Positions 37,093-48,713 of a DNA stretch of 64,000 nt are shown in pieces. The DNA is from Blakeslea trispora (lineage: Eukaryota; Mucoromycota; Mucoromycetes; Mucorales; Choanephoraceae). The notes beneath the pieces were generated by a model. The model had not been told where the DNA came from, did not search any database, and was given only the letters and a program-made list of their open reading frames with translations. The stretch covers positions 1 through 64,000 of the forward strand of contig JAIWNE010000084.1 in NCBI GenBank assembly GCA_025331445.1, read 5' to 3'. The position numbers were made by a program, and so were the translations under genes. Positions within the stretch are counted from its first letter, which is position 1. Each line of letters starts with the position of its first letter.

Positions 37093-37456
37093 ACTGGCAC
37101 AATTTAATCCAATAAAAATTATTTTATTATTCATTTTGCATAAAACACCTTGATTCATCTGAAAATAAAAAATAAAAACTCCTCCATGTTTCTCGTCCAA
37201 AAAAGGAATCTATTTTGAGTCTGAAAAATCCGTCGGTGTTGCAATCTAAAACCTCTGGTGGTGTTATAGATAAAAGCATAGGAACATAAGTAATAACATA
37301 ATTAAGGGCATAGGTGAGGGCATAGGTGAGGGCATAGGTGAGGGCATAGGTGAGGGCATAGGTGAGGGCATAGGTGAGGGCATAGGTGAGGGTATAGGTG
37401 AGGGTATATAAACATAATGGAGGGCATAGAAGAGGAAAGGAAGGTTAAAAGAAGGC

Positions 37457-40340
37457 TTAATTGGAGAGGAAATTGGTATAGTATTTGAAATACCAGTAAA
37501 TTCCAAACTTGCTTAAGTTGATTGGTTGGTAGTTGTCCAACCGAGTATGCATATCAAGTAAGCATTCGAGGCGAACTTGCCTATAGTCAATAAGTTCTCT
37601 CGTAGGTAGCGCCCTGAGAACATTTGTTAGTCTATCATTGGCAGAAGCCGGTTGTACTTGATAGACTTGCATAAAACCATCGACGTAAACGCCAACTTGG
37701 AGCAAAGAAGGATGTTGTATCTGTTTAAACAGTGCAAACAATCCGTTGCATACCTTGATATTATCATTTTGATAATCATTGTTATCAACAAAGTCTCGAG
37801 TTCCCCCAAAGAAATGTTGGTAAAAGTCTTGTGCATGTGTGTCAACAAAATTTAGAACTCTTTGGCCAGTCTTGACTCTAAAGCCATCTTGAGTCAACCA
37901 AGAGCCACCATCTACAACATGTCTCATAGCTGCTTGCTTGCCAAACTTAACAGCCAATTGTCTTGGAACTTCGGCTTTGTTTGTATGTTCAATGTGCTCC
38001 CTGATGTGCTTGTTAAACTGCTCCCCTTTTTCTGTCTCAAAGTTCAAAGCTGCGCCAAAGCGTTTGATGTCTTGCGATAAGTGAGTAAGGAAATGGGTTT
38101 TGGGCTTCAGGTGATACTTGACATGCTTGATGTGTGTGCAGTTTTGATCATAGTCATAGAGTATGGCAACCAGTTCTCTAGATACTTGGCCTACTACTTC
38201 TACATAATGGTTAAAGCCTTGTGGTACTTGCTTTACAAAAAGAAGGGAGCATAGCTTTCCGAGCTGGACAAAACAAGGAATCATGTACTTGAGATTTCCT
38301 GTTGCGTCAGGAAACTCTGCGACTAAAATCACGGGAAGTATTTGAAGCAATACTTTGAAGTCTCTTCCCAAGAAAGACCCAACATGCTGAAGCTTTCTAC
38401 TCAGCTTTCTAGAGAAGCCTTTTGAATGCTTGTAATGATCAAGAGCCGTCGTTATTTTGGTCAATTGCGCTTTAGTAGCAATGATTTTAACGAGGTCTGT
38501 TATCAAGTACTTCGACACACCTAGCAATACTGTATGAAGGATCTCAGTTGGAGTATCCTGTTGTGGATCAAAAGACTTCAGTTGTAAGAGAGCACTTGTG
38601 TTAGTGTCTTTAAATGACAAAACTTTTGCTACTGAGCTTTCTCCAGCTTTAGGAGCATCTAAGATCACACTGCTTCGATCGGAAGTACTTGCTGCTGTCA
38701 CATAATGAGATCTAACTCGCTGGCAATGATCTCCAGTGTAGTATGATCTTGTTCTTTGTCTAGCTTCAGCACCACGAGAAAGGTCGACATAGCACTTTCT
38801 ACAAGGACACTTGGTACGTAAGCCATAGAGACCACAAAGTTGAGAGTGACAGGGAGAGTCTGCTTCAATCCACAAAACGGGAGCCACAACAAGCACATCT
38901 TCATTGTCAACTGCTGAATACATGACAACACCGTTCTCCAGCTTGACTAGGTCTTCTACAAGACAAGGAATCAACGAAACTCCACTAATACCCTCCTTCT
39001 TTTGGACAGCTCCAATAAAATGCATATTCTCTAGTGACGATCTTTCCTTGAATGTCATTGAAGCACATCGCATTGACCAGCTTTCATATGCATTGAACTG
39101 CTTGCTCTTGTTTCCACTAGTATCATCGGTGAAAAGAATAATAGGGCTTATTCTAACCTTGTAATACTTTCCAGGTTGATTAGCAGCAAGCTTTCTGAGT
39201 GGATGCATGATGGTGAAAAGGTTCAGATGATATGTGCTGAGTTGCATCATACCATTGAAGATGTCGAGTCCAATTGCCAGATTGGCACGATCGACTTGCA
39301 CTAACTGTATCAATTGACTTGCACGCATCTTGATGCAATTTTCTTTGATGAAGGTTCTTGAATCATTTGGATAAATGATAACTTGGTAACCTTGTACAAA
39401 GAGATTGTTGCATTCAGTATGAAACGATTCGATTAGCAAGTAAATAGATCTGTTGCCTGCTTGAATTAGAGCAATATCACCAGACCAGTAGTCAAAGTCA
39501 TCTACAGTAGTCATAGGCTGTTGGAAGCATGGGTTCTCTTTCCATTTCTTGCCTTGTTGTAGGGAGACTGACTGATTGGGAGTACGATCAGGGGCAGAGA
39601 AAATTCTAACTGATTTTCTTGGGTTGGACGCCATCAACTTCAAATGATCTGAAGGTAGATTTACACATCCTTCAACTGAGGCATTATTATCATTTTTCAA
39701 GATAACAGACTTGCTAGGAAAAACTGGAATCTGGTTGCGAACTTGGTTCTGGTAATGGCATGAGCTTGTTGAGTGTTGGCAAAACAACTCTTTCATTCTT
39801 TCTGAAAGCTTCTTCAGAAACAATCAATAGAAGCTTGAATGCATAAAGAATTTTCATCATCATTCTTTGAGATATCATGTCGTTATCTCCATCTACCAAA
39901 ACATGCAATATCATTGCCTCAATATTCTTGAAAGGAAATGCTGACTCTGCATTTTGAATTCCTTCGACATTTTGATTGAAAAGACCTTGTAATGTTTGAA
40001 TACGATAGTTTACAAGCTGTTCCAAAAGTCTGTCGGTGTCTTCATTTTCTTCTTCAACTTCAGAGTCATTGAAATCCAGTTCGAAGTCATCTTCGTCTTG
40101 CTCTTCTTCATTGGCTGCAGCACTAAGTTCTCTTTGCTCAGCAGATCTAAGATAGCTGTTGATGTATACTTCGCTCATACGATGCACAGTAGATAAATGT
40201 TGTCCAAGCATGTACTTTGTTGCAAATATCCCATCACACAAACCACAATGATTCTCAGGCTCTGTTTCGAATTGGCTAAATACACTTCTACCAGGTTGGT
40301 TTTGAGGTATGATACGTTGTCTTTTTTGTTGAGAGGACAT
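37457..40340 (-). pseudogene. DNA transposase copy B, frameshifted
   Basis: Nearly identical to copy A at an offset of 4,045 bp. One extra G at about 39757 (GGTAATGGCATG against GGTAATGCATG in copy A) shifts the frame after roughly residue 193 and splits it into a 5' part ending at 39714 and a 3' frame of 788 codons starting at 39823. The zinc finger and the DDTSGN-to-C-terminus region are therefore on different frames. The only other difference I noticed nearby is one base in the spacer (TTGTAATACGG against TTATAATACGG). The frameshift could also be a sequencing error. Confidence 0.85.
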
Positions 40341-40889
40341 TTTGAAGAGAAAATTGAATGAGGAATAAGTAAAGAAGGAATACAATCAAACCAATTTTTC
40401 TTTTTTTGATTAAGTTGACCAACAATGTCACACTGAAACGCCTAATTTTATTTTCAACTTAGGAGGACTTGAAGATTTTAATTTTGATTTTTCTTTTGCA
40501 TGCTTCTTTTTTCCCTAATGGTCAAAAAATAACCACCTGCTTATCTTCTTTATTAGACTACCTGCTCTCCTCAGTCTATTAGGAACATATAAGGTATGAA
40601 ACAACTTTACTTTCTTTTTATTGTTTACTAACCATATTTAACGCTAGAACAAAAAGTGAAGATAAGATGCTGAGGTAGGTCATCTATTATTGCATACTGC
40701 ATAAAGTATATCTCTAACTAGATCTTTCATTCTACTAGGATGTAATAACAAAGTTATATATATATAGTGACTTGAATGTAAGTGGTTTCTATCATTAAGT
40801 ATTGCTCTGTTGCTTATACTTTTTATAATCGATTTAGGCAAGCCAAGCACTTGATAGTTTATGAATCTCTTAGTTATAATACGGCCAGC

Positions 40890-41138
40890 TAAATCTATTA
40901 GCTACTAGGTTCTGGATAGCTGCTACTAGGCTTCTGAATGGCTACTTCTAGGCTTGATATACCAGGGTGCAGTAGGTTGTCCTTGGAAGTAGTGTAGTAA
41001 GGTAATGGCTATTGCAGCCTAAAAACCTATCTACCTGTATTCCGGGGTCAATCTACTGCACCCTGGTATATCAAGCCTAGAAGTAGCCATTCAGAAGCCT
41101 AGTAGCAGCTATCCAGAACCTAGTAGCTAATAGATTTA
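40890..41138. repeat. Long hairpin (MITE-like) inside transposon copy B
   Basis: Same hairpin as at 36844-37092, shifted by 4,046 bp. Confidence 0.85.
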
Positions 41139-41347
41139 ACTGGCACAATTTAATCCAATAAAAATTATTTTATTATTCATTTTGCATAAAACACCTTGAT
41201 TCATCTGAAAATAAAAAATAAAAACTCCTCCATGTTTCTCGTCCAAAAAAGGAATCTATTTTGAGTCTGAAAAATCCGTCGGTGTTGCAATCTAAAACCT
41301 CTGGTGGTGTAGTAATATTTATATTTTCGGACCTAGAATGAGTAAGA

Positions 41348-41355
41348 TATAAAAA
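41348..41355 (+). promoter_or_regulatory. TATA box of PD-(D/E)XK copy 2
   Basis: TATAAAAA 50 nt upstream of the ATG at 41398. Only about 40 bp separate it from the transposon terminus, so any upstream regulatory DNA has been replaced. Confidence 0.6.
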
Positions 41356-41397
41356 GGATGCACTTCAAAAAAAAATCCCTTTATCTATACTCTAAAA

Positions 41398-42824
41398 ATG
41401 TCACGCAACACTACCATTATTAAAGAAATTAAAAACATTGAAAACATTGAAAACATTAACATCAATGTCAATGAACTGAAAAGAGCTCACAGTATGCTGC
41501 TTTCAAAACTTTTAAAAATAGCCATACTTACCATGAGCAATTTACAGGTGAAGACAGTGCCAGTTCTTGTTCAACTTTTTCAGATGGAGGTGTGAAGAGA
41601 AAAAGAAAGCTTGATTATCTGAAGGGTGAAGGTGTTGAAGAATGGACTCCTCAATCAAAGGTAATTGAAACAGTTTGTAATGTTGATACAAATAATTTGA
41701 CATGCGTTTCCCAAATAGTTGATGCTAGGCGACTTTGATGTGAATGCTTTTTTATGTAGATACAGAAAGAGAAACATTAAGCTGGCAAAGAAGACAAACG
41801 ATCTTAGTGATATGAAGATTTTGTAAGTAATGAGTTAAGAAAACAATATATCTGTACGCTGACTACTCTTAATGAAGGTCTTTGTCACACCTCTTTCCTC
41901 TTGACAAGTTCGACGAAGAAAAGTGCATCACCAAGTGCTTTGATGAGAAAGCAAGAGCAAGTACAATAGTCGCTCTATTTAAGGGTATTCACTACATAAG
42001 GGTGGAGAAGAAGATGAAGGCTTGTTGCAACATCTTGAAGGAGAAAAAGAAGCTTGCTGTTCAAAAGAATTCTGAAACAAGCTTCATGATGAAGTACTTG
42101 CTTCCATACTTAGAAGAAATCTTCATGGTCAATCCAAACAAGTACAGTATATTTGCAACGTATGTATTAAATATCTTTTGTCAAAGCTTCGCTTGTGCTT
42201 ACTAACAAGACGCCACTATTTTCTTGCTATATAGTGTTGATGGTGTCGAAGATCATGGATTTATTCCTGATTGGAAGCTTGGATTTGCCAAGCACAAGAA
42301 GAAGGCTTTATTTTGCTTCTTTGTGGAGGTAAAGCGACCTGGTGAAAGCAGTAGATACCAGAAGGAGACAGACTATGTAAAGCTGTTGAAAGAGATGAAG
42401 AGCAGCATTGACAAGCAGATCAACATGGGTCTTGCTAGCCTGTTCTCCTTTGGCTTACTTGTGGAGGGTATGTAGTACACGTTATGCTTAGAACGGATGT
42501 ATCTAATGCGCTAAACTATAGGTTTCAGATGTACTTTGTACATGATGAGAATCGAAGAAGAGGGTGTTTATATGCCCAAGACAATCAAGAGGTTTTCTCT
42601 GCTGCAAGATATAGAAGACGCAGTGAACGTCCCTGCTATGGTAGAAGGCCTTATGTTTGTAAAGGTACGATACAAGTAACAATGTATAGACTACATAGAA
42701 TCATTAACATTACTTTTTCTTGCAGGAGTACTTGGCTAAATTGGAGCCAATGTACAATAACTATGACAGGAAGAAGCCATTGAAACGCATGATGAAGAAC
42801 ACATTCCTTACCGAATTCAAGTAG
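41398..42824 (+). CDS. PD-(D/E)XK nuclease-like protein, copy 2 (355 aa)
   Basis: Seven exons: 41398-41491, 41548-41660, 41719-41822, 41878-42159, 42235-42467, 42522-42664 and 42726-42824, all in phase. It is copy 1 with three changes: an extra IEN repeat in exon 1; a few substitutions (TKHF to TKCF, EKTRAS to EKARAS); and replacement of the stretch between RAS and EKKMKACC. In copy 1 that stretch is about 40 residues interrupted by an intron; here it is 14 residues (TIVALFKGIHYIRV) with no intron. The putative catalytic Asp, Glu and Lys are kept at about 210, 229 and 231. So both copies could make protein. Function unknown beyond the fold guess. Confidence 0.72.
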
Positions 42825-42827
42825 TTT

Positions 42828-42990
42828 CTTTCTCTGCTCTCTTCTTCTCTGCTTTTTCTTCTCTGCTCTCTTCTTCTCTGCTTTTTCTTCTCTGCTTTTT
42901 CTTCTCTGCTTTTTCTTCTCTGCTTTTTCTTCTCTGCTTTTTCTTCTCTGCTTTTTCTTCTCTGCTTTTTTTTGTAAATTATTATTATTA

Positions 42991-43022
<32 letters not shown>
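42828..43022. repeat. AG/CT-rich minisatellite and ATT microsatellite (right arm)
   Basis: Counterpart of 23750-23928 in the right arm. CTGCTTTTTCTTCT-type units directly follow the stop codon of copy 2, then (ATT)n at about 42978-43022. Unit order differs from the left arm. Confidence 0.85.
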
Positions 43023-43026
<4 letters not shown>

Positions 43027-43508
43027 CCTTATTGTCTTTAAGATCTTCTTGGTTCAACATCTGAGTCTATGATTAACCGTCCAATATAAAAGTGTTTGAA
43101 TGAAGAGCATGATTGTAATGCACTTTGACATCTTTATTCTGATATGAGCAACATTTTGTTTCTTTTAATGCGACAACATTCTGAAAAAAATAACTGTACA
43201 GCACCTCACAATAAAGACAAAGACTTTTTTGATCTGCAATACTGTTGATATCTAATGATATACCTAGAGGTCGATCAATAAATGTAAGAATGCACAAATG
43301 ATATATCAAGTCCTCTAGGATTATGTTTGGTTGAAAAAAAAAAAAACGAAATATATTATGCCAGGTAGATAATGAATAGCTAATAGAATTCACCCTGACT
43401 CCTTATAACCTATTTGATTCTTTTAGGCATACTTTCAATGAGTCTTTTCACTGTTTGAAATACATTTCATTTCAGATCTTTCGAGAGCATCCCTTATGCT
43501 TCTTATTA

Positions 43509-44146
43509 CTTTTGAACTTGGCAGATCTGCTTCTTTGCGCTTGGATCCGACACTTCATTTTCATCCATACAACATTAACTGAACTTTGTTCTAGGGGATT
43601 GAGGAAGCTATTCCAGCCTATCAGTACCTCTTTTTTTTTTCTTGAGTTTTAGGCAATTATTGATCAATGGACTGACGCTCCATCTCTCATTAGGATAGGG
43701 CCTTGATTCAATCAAAAAAAAATCCAAGAGCGGACCTTCATAAACTGATGCTACAAAGTCTAGGCTCCTTTCACTCTTCATCTGTACACAAGTGCAACTG
43801 AAGCTCGTGCCCATACCTCATAGTAAGCTGAAGCCATGACGCTAGTATATTTGCTCTGGAAGGTGGGGACAAACAGTTATACAAGTACTTTCCCAATGAA
43901 AGACACAATACCATCAAATGAGTAGAGTTCTTATTATTTTCATCTGTCTATATGACCTTTCCACTAGTTCATCACCCTTATTTCTTCACTTTTGTTTTCT
44001 TTGTTAAATAATTCATTGTGGAGCATCTCTGACTTGTAGCTTGATTAAGCTATCCGATACGTGCGACAAATAAAATTATTCAAAGTAAACAAACATCTTG
44101 GGGACCGCCGTTTACACAGATATTACTAAACAAGGATTATTATACG
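43509..44146. other. Spacer between the right arm and the Tc1-like element
   Basis: No supportable gene. Short frames only, with a T run near 43629. Confidence 0.5.
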
Positions 44147-45794
44147 ATTGTCAAAAACCAAATGGCAGACTTCCACATTCTAAAAGACGTCTCTTTTGCT
44201 TAAATCCGCCATGGACTACGTTATCGAAGAAGGAGAGGAATTCAATCTTCGAAACTTGACTAACCTAAGTGAATAAAATGATTGTTAAGCTGTTCCCATT
44301 GAGCTCGATACCGAAGACGAGAACTTAGAGAGCAGAATATCACTTGTTATCGAAGAAGCGAATAAAACTGTTGCTGACAAAGTTGGTAATGTTAGGAGCT
44401 ATTACTTCTGAAATCTATAACTTTATCGTGACTTCCTTTAATGATTATAGATGGCTTTATTTATGTTAATATATATGTTTGTATGGTGGATAATTATATT
44501 AGGGTCTTACTTTTTTAGTAATTCCTCAATAATTTGGTAAAATAAGAATAGAGAATAAGAAAAGAATGAAAAGAAAGTGAAGTAGTAAAATCATTATTGG
44601 GTTTTATGTCTGTGCGAGGAGCTATGTAACCATCAATCAAAAAAATAAACGGAAGTCAAATTTCATTGCCTTATTTCACTTCAAATCAATTTTTTTTTTC
44701 GAGCAGCTAAAGCAGCAGGGTATGCTGGAATTGCCGAGAGAACTGCTCAAACTTGGGCAAAACGAATCAGGACAGAACCCGGTTGGAACATATATGAAAA
44801 GCAGACTAACAAAAGCAGTGGGGCCATGAGTCAGCTTCAAGGGCCATAAAAGTTACACATTCTTGAGCTTTTTGACAATAAGCCTTACACTACAACCGAC
44901 GAGGTTGTAGATAGTTTAACAAAAGCTCTTGAAGGATTTACACTAAAGAAATCAATAGTCAGTCGCTTCATATTGCATGAGTGTGATTTGACGATCAAAA
45001 GGTTGCAACGTCAACCTAAAGCTCGAAACGATCCTGCTCGTATCCAAGCAAGATACGATTGGGTGATGAAATACGATAGTTCAGACATGGATTTTCTCCG
45101 AAACTGCATTTTTATTGATGAATCCGGCTCTGATATCAACATGAGGCCTTCGTATGGACGATCAGCTTCTGGTACTCCAGCTATCGCTTCAACACCATCT
45201 GCAAAAGCTGAATCACATTCTATTTTAGGGGCAATAGCTACTGTTGGGGTTGTTAATATTGAAGTACGAGTTCCTCAAATGAATAAGAGAATCAAAGTTT
45301 CTGGAGGTCGCAAAAGAAAAGCTACTGAAACTAAAAAAGCAGGAAAAAAAGACACCACAACAGGACATCATCTCGATTTTTTGAGAGGGACACTTGACCA
45401 GTTAGACAAACACCCTGAACTAAAAGGCTTTTATCTTGTAATGGATAATGCACCTATCCACAACAATCAGGAAATCGAAACGCTAATCACCAGCAGAGGC
45501 TACATATGTGCATATCTTTCACCTTACTCTCCTGAGCTAAAGCCCAAGAGCAAGTTTGGTCGTTAGTCAAAAATAGAGTCAAACGTAGTAAATTCAACGA
45601 CAAGGAAGACTTGTTCACAAGAATTCGCGATGCTTGTAATGATATACCTCGGGATATAATAACCAAGTCAATTGAGCACTCTGTTGCAGCTTTGTATAAG
45701 TGTAGAAATAAACAACCAATTTAATAAGGTCAAATAAAATAAATAACATGTACGCTAAAAGCTTTCATAATGCTGCCATTTGGTTTTTGACAAT
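44147..45794 (+). mobile_element. Decayed Tc1/mariner-type element
   Basis: Perfect 22-bp inverted repeats, ATTGTCAAAAACCAAATGGC-type, at 44147-44168 and 45773-45794 bracket a broken Tc1/mariner transposase. Similar short words (CCAAATGATTTTTG, CCGCCATTTGGGACC) continue to about 45896 on the right, and GGGACCGCC lies at about 44100 on the left, so the true termini may be slightly further out. I could not fix the target duplication. Confidence 0.7.
44211..45724 (+). pseudogene. Tc1/mariner transposase pseudogene
   Basis: An N-terminal piece (MDYVIEEGEEFNLRNLTNLSE, from 44211) hits a stop. From about 44703 a helix-turn-helix-like stretch (AAGYAGIAERTAQTWAKRIR) leads to a stop at about 44847. 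The main frame (44973-45566) then holds two catalytic Asp motifs, FIDESGSDINMRPSYGR and YLVMDNAPIHNN, and YLSPYSPEL. Right after this, where the family has NPIE, a small deletion shifts the frame; the shifted frame continues WSLVKNRVKRSKFNDKEDLF to the end near 45724. At least two inactivating changes are visible, so no functional transposase is made from this copy. Confidence 0.85.
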
Positions 45795-46676
45795 ACGCTA
45801 TTTGGTATTTTTTTTACGCTTATTGATTTTTTATTTTATGCCAGTTGGATTTTTGGAAACCGCCAAATGATTTTTGAAATCCGCCATTTGGGACCATAAG
45901 CACTGTGTCATGTGTTTTTTACAAGCTTAGGAGTGTTGAGCAACCTGCGTCCCAAGAAAATCTTATATTTATTGTTCTGTATTACAAAAACAAAGCCATC
46001 TGAAGGGCTACCAAGTTCCGCTGTGTAGTTGGGCCTGAAAAGCAAAAGACCGAATTCGTTAAAGGCTTTACAAGATGTAACTGGTCTTGCCTCAAGCATA
46101 CTAAATGCTTAACTATGTCTTGTGCATGTTTTTTAAGAGGGCTTTCCATGTAAACACATAATTGTGACAGTGAAATTTCTTGAAATTAACAGCTTATAAC
46201 AATTGTTGAATCATCAAAAATACAATAGTAGTATTAATATGAAGCTTCAGATAGAGTCATTGTGAGAGTGCTTTTAGAAGAGCCTTTTTGAGCAAAAAGA
46301 AAAAAAGCTGAACAAAATAACAATTATCTAAAGTAATCCTCTAAGTAACCACCACTGGCTTTTCAAGATACATGATTGTAGGAGGTTACAATCGTTTTGC
46401 ATTCTCTTTTCCTTTTTTTTCGTTTTATCCTCTCTTTGCGCAAACAGACATTTTTAGAACAACATTTAACTCACAGTGTCTACTGTTATTTTGTCTGACT
46501 TGTTCTATAAAGCATAATGAGCCATTTAACTCTAGATTAGCTATCATAAGAGTAAGTTTGCAGCATTCTCATGTCTGTTAGCTTTGCCTTGATAATATAA
46601 ATGAAAGCAACATGCACATGCTATTCTAATATTATGAGGAAAGTATTGCCTAGACATGCAAACTTCTTGGTTTCTT
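45795..46676. other. Right edge of the accessory region
   Basis: Includes the outer flank of the Tc1-like element (to about 45896), then AT-rich DNA with unsupported short frames, and the 3' flank of the minus-strand gene ending at 46677. Confidence 0.5.
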
Positions 46677-47888
46677 TTATTGCTTCTTTCTATCACCCAC
46701 AGGTCCGAAAGCGTGCTGTTGGTGAGTTGAATGAGAGTCTTTGGAAGAAACAAATGGATGGTTTTCGAGCACTTCAATGCAAGAGACACTTTGTGCTGAA
46801 TGAAGGGAGCTACGAAAGTATGGATGAGAATGATGATGAGAATGATAATAATGATGCTGTAAGGGTATGTTGATGTTGTATTTGAAGTCAATTTTGTATT
46901 GACATAAAGGGTCCATAAGATTGAGCTTAGGTAAAATATCCAAGTCTAGTCCTGTAGAAAAAGGAGAATACCAGTTGTTATCTTTTCTTTCTGCTCCTTC
47001 TTCCTCATCTTCACTTTGATTAGGCGTTGTCTCGGGCGAAATCAAACCAAGTCTATTATCTGGCTTGTCGTCGAGTGAAGTTGATGAAGATACACAAGAG
47101 TATGTTGGTGAGGGAAAAAAGTGATTATTTACATGAGTCTCTATTCCTGTCTTAAGTTGCTTTTTACATTTGTCAGAAGTATCATTGTCCAGTCTTTCTT
47201 GGTCTTTTACAGCCTGTTCCTTTTTCTTATTTACAGTCGAGTTTTCTTCTTGTTGGTGAGGGTTACTGATAGACGGAGCTCGCTGTCTTTGAGATGATTT
47301 TTTTGTTTTTCGACGTTTTGCTGTCTTCTTTTTTCCTGTACTGTGTTTTTCTGACTTTGACTGATCAGGCAAGACAGGTTTTTCCTGTTGTTGAACAGCT
47401 TGCTTTTTCTATAGAGTAGTATACAAAAAAAAAATAAGATTTACGTTTTCTATACACCATGTTGATCCGCCGCTTAAATTGTTCTTTCCACCATATACCC
47501 CAGTGACATGAAGGTTCGAAAGAGTGAAAAAAAAAAGGCAGAATTTAATATATACCTTGAAAATAATATAAGCTGCATACAAACAAATGACAATAGTAGT
47601 GAGAGACGATAGGAAAGATTGCCTCAAGCGAACGAATAACCGGACTCTTCTTACTGAATGATTGTGTGGTGTACCACTGTATTGATGTAAAATAGATATG
47701 TCGGTAGATGCATTTTTTATTGTAGAAAGCGTTTGTTCTTGTACATGTTGTATAGTGGACCGAAATAAACAGCTATTGACATAGTTGTATATTGAAAATA
47801 AAAGCATGGAAACGAGCGAAAGCATAATCAACAAAACAGGAGACAAGACAACAATTGATGTTATCTGTAGCCCTCGAATTGTACGCAT
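46677..47888 (-). CDS. Predicted two-pass membrane protein with long basic/Ser-rich tail (354 aa)
   Basis: Two exons, 47888-47556 and 47408-46677, joined in phase 0 across a 147-nt intron. Residues about 9-35 (ITSIVVLSPVLLIMLSLVSMLLFSI) and about 91-110 (FLSSLTTIVICLYAAYIIF) are strongly hydrophobic and likely membrane helices, with a soluble loop of about 55 residues between them. The second exon is cytosolic-type: a Lys/Arg cluster (GKKKTAKRRKTKKSSQRQR) that could be a nuclear or lipid-binding signal, an acidic patch (QSEDEEEGAER) and a His-rich run (HHYYHSHHHSH). No family recognised. Reading through the first donor would give a 159-aa form, so intron retention is possible. Confidence 0.6.
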
Positions 47889-48366
47889 TATAAATAAATA
47901 AATAGGTTAAAGAAGAAAGAAAATTTTTTTAAAGAAACCTATCATTTTTTTTTTTCAAATTTGATTTAGCGCCCTGCATCTTTTTATTTGTCTTGAATTG
48001 CCCTGGTTTTTTACACTTTTTTCATTCACGCCAAAAAATTAGTGTTCCGTAGTACAAATGTATTTTTTTTATGTATTTAATTAGGAAAAATAGTATTAAG
48101 TGTGTACGAATAATATACCAAAAAAAAAGGTGTTATTATGCAGAATCAGATTTTTCTACCAAAGTGATTGTCTCCAACTTGCTTACTTTCGCAAAACCAA
48201 TTGACTTGTTTATCTGCTTGATACTATAGTACATCAAGTTGAGATTATCTTAAATGCTTGTCTACAGCCAACAGTTCTAGTCATTATGAATCATTTGTTT
48301 CAGCAAACACTCTCTTTATGATTTTATAAGCGACTTTTAATAACACTGCTTATCTCAAGACACTTT
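47889..48366. other. Promoter side of the membrane-protein gene
   Basis: T runs at 47946-47955 and 48063-48070, no coding sequence seen. Confidence 0.5.
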
Positions 48367-48713
48367 TCACAATCCATATGCATTGCTACTTTCATCAGAA
48401 GAAGAGCCACTGGCAGTAAAAGTACCGGAGCTTCCTGAATCAGCTACGTGCAACTTCATCAGTCAAAGACTTAAGAGGAGCAAGCGATGACATTCACATA
48501 AAAGAAGAGGGGGGGGGAGGAACAAGCAACACTAGGAGTAAGCAAGTTTATCTGTTGCAAATCAAGCATGTCAAGAAATACTTTGCTTGTTGAGTCTTGC
48601 TGTTTAATTGAACTTGTCATATGCAGGGAAAAGAGGATGAGCAGGAGCTTCCGCTCTTTGCTTCTAACTTGAGAAATTAAGTGACGCTTAAAAGCCATAT
48701 TTAGAGACGTCAA
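48367..48713 (-). CDS. Possible small spliced gene, Ser-rich C-terminus
   Basis: An ATG at 48713 opens a frame containing TSSIKQQDSTSKVFLDMLDL and QQINLLTPS. After a phase-0 GT-AG gap ending just before 48450, another frame reads LHVADSGSSGTFTASGSSSDESSNAYGL and stops at 48367. The last block looks like the disordered Ser-rich end of a real protein, and a TTGACTGAT branch-like word sits before the acceptor. Other splices are possible in the first part. I recognise no family; it may be a fragment. Confidence 0.3.

Larger units (their letters stand above)
32757..41309 (-). mobile_element. 8.55-kb composite DNA transposon: tandemly duplicated unit with CAC-type terminal inverted repeats
   Basis: The left end begins CACCACCAAAGGTTTTAGAT and the right end (41286-41309) is its inverted counterpart with 22 of 24 bases matching. 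Both sides abut TA. Inside, 33219-37263 and 37264-41309 are near-identical copies of a 4,045-bp unit holding a transposase gene, a minisatellite, a hairpin and the right terminal repeat. Only the first copy has the left subterminal segment, itself doubled (232 bp). The right terminal repeat therefore occurs twice (37240-37263 and 41286-41309). Ends beginning CAC suggest the CACTA/EnSpm group, but the flanking TA is only 2 bp instead of the usual 3, so the superfamily is provisional. Confidence 0.8.
41311..43508. repeat. Right arm of the 2.2-2.3 kb inverted repeat
   Basis: Reverse complement of 23262-25568. Its left limit is exactly the end of the composite transposon, so the transposon sits against the promoter of the plus-strand gene. 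Its right limit is at TCTTATTA near 43508, where the two sequences diverge abruptly. Confidence 0.92.
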
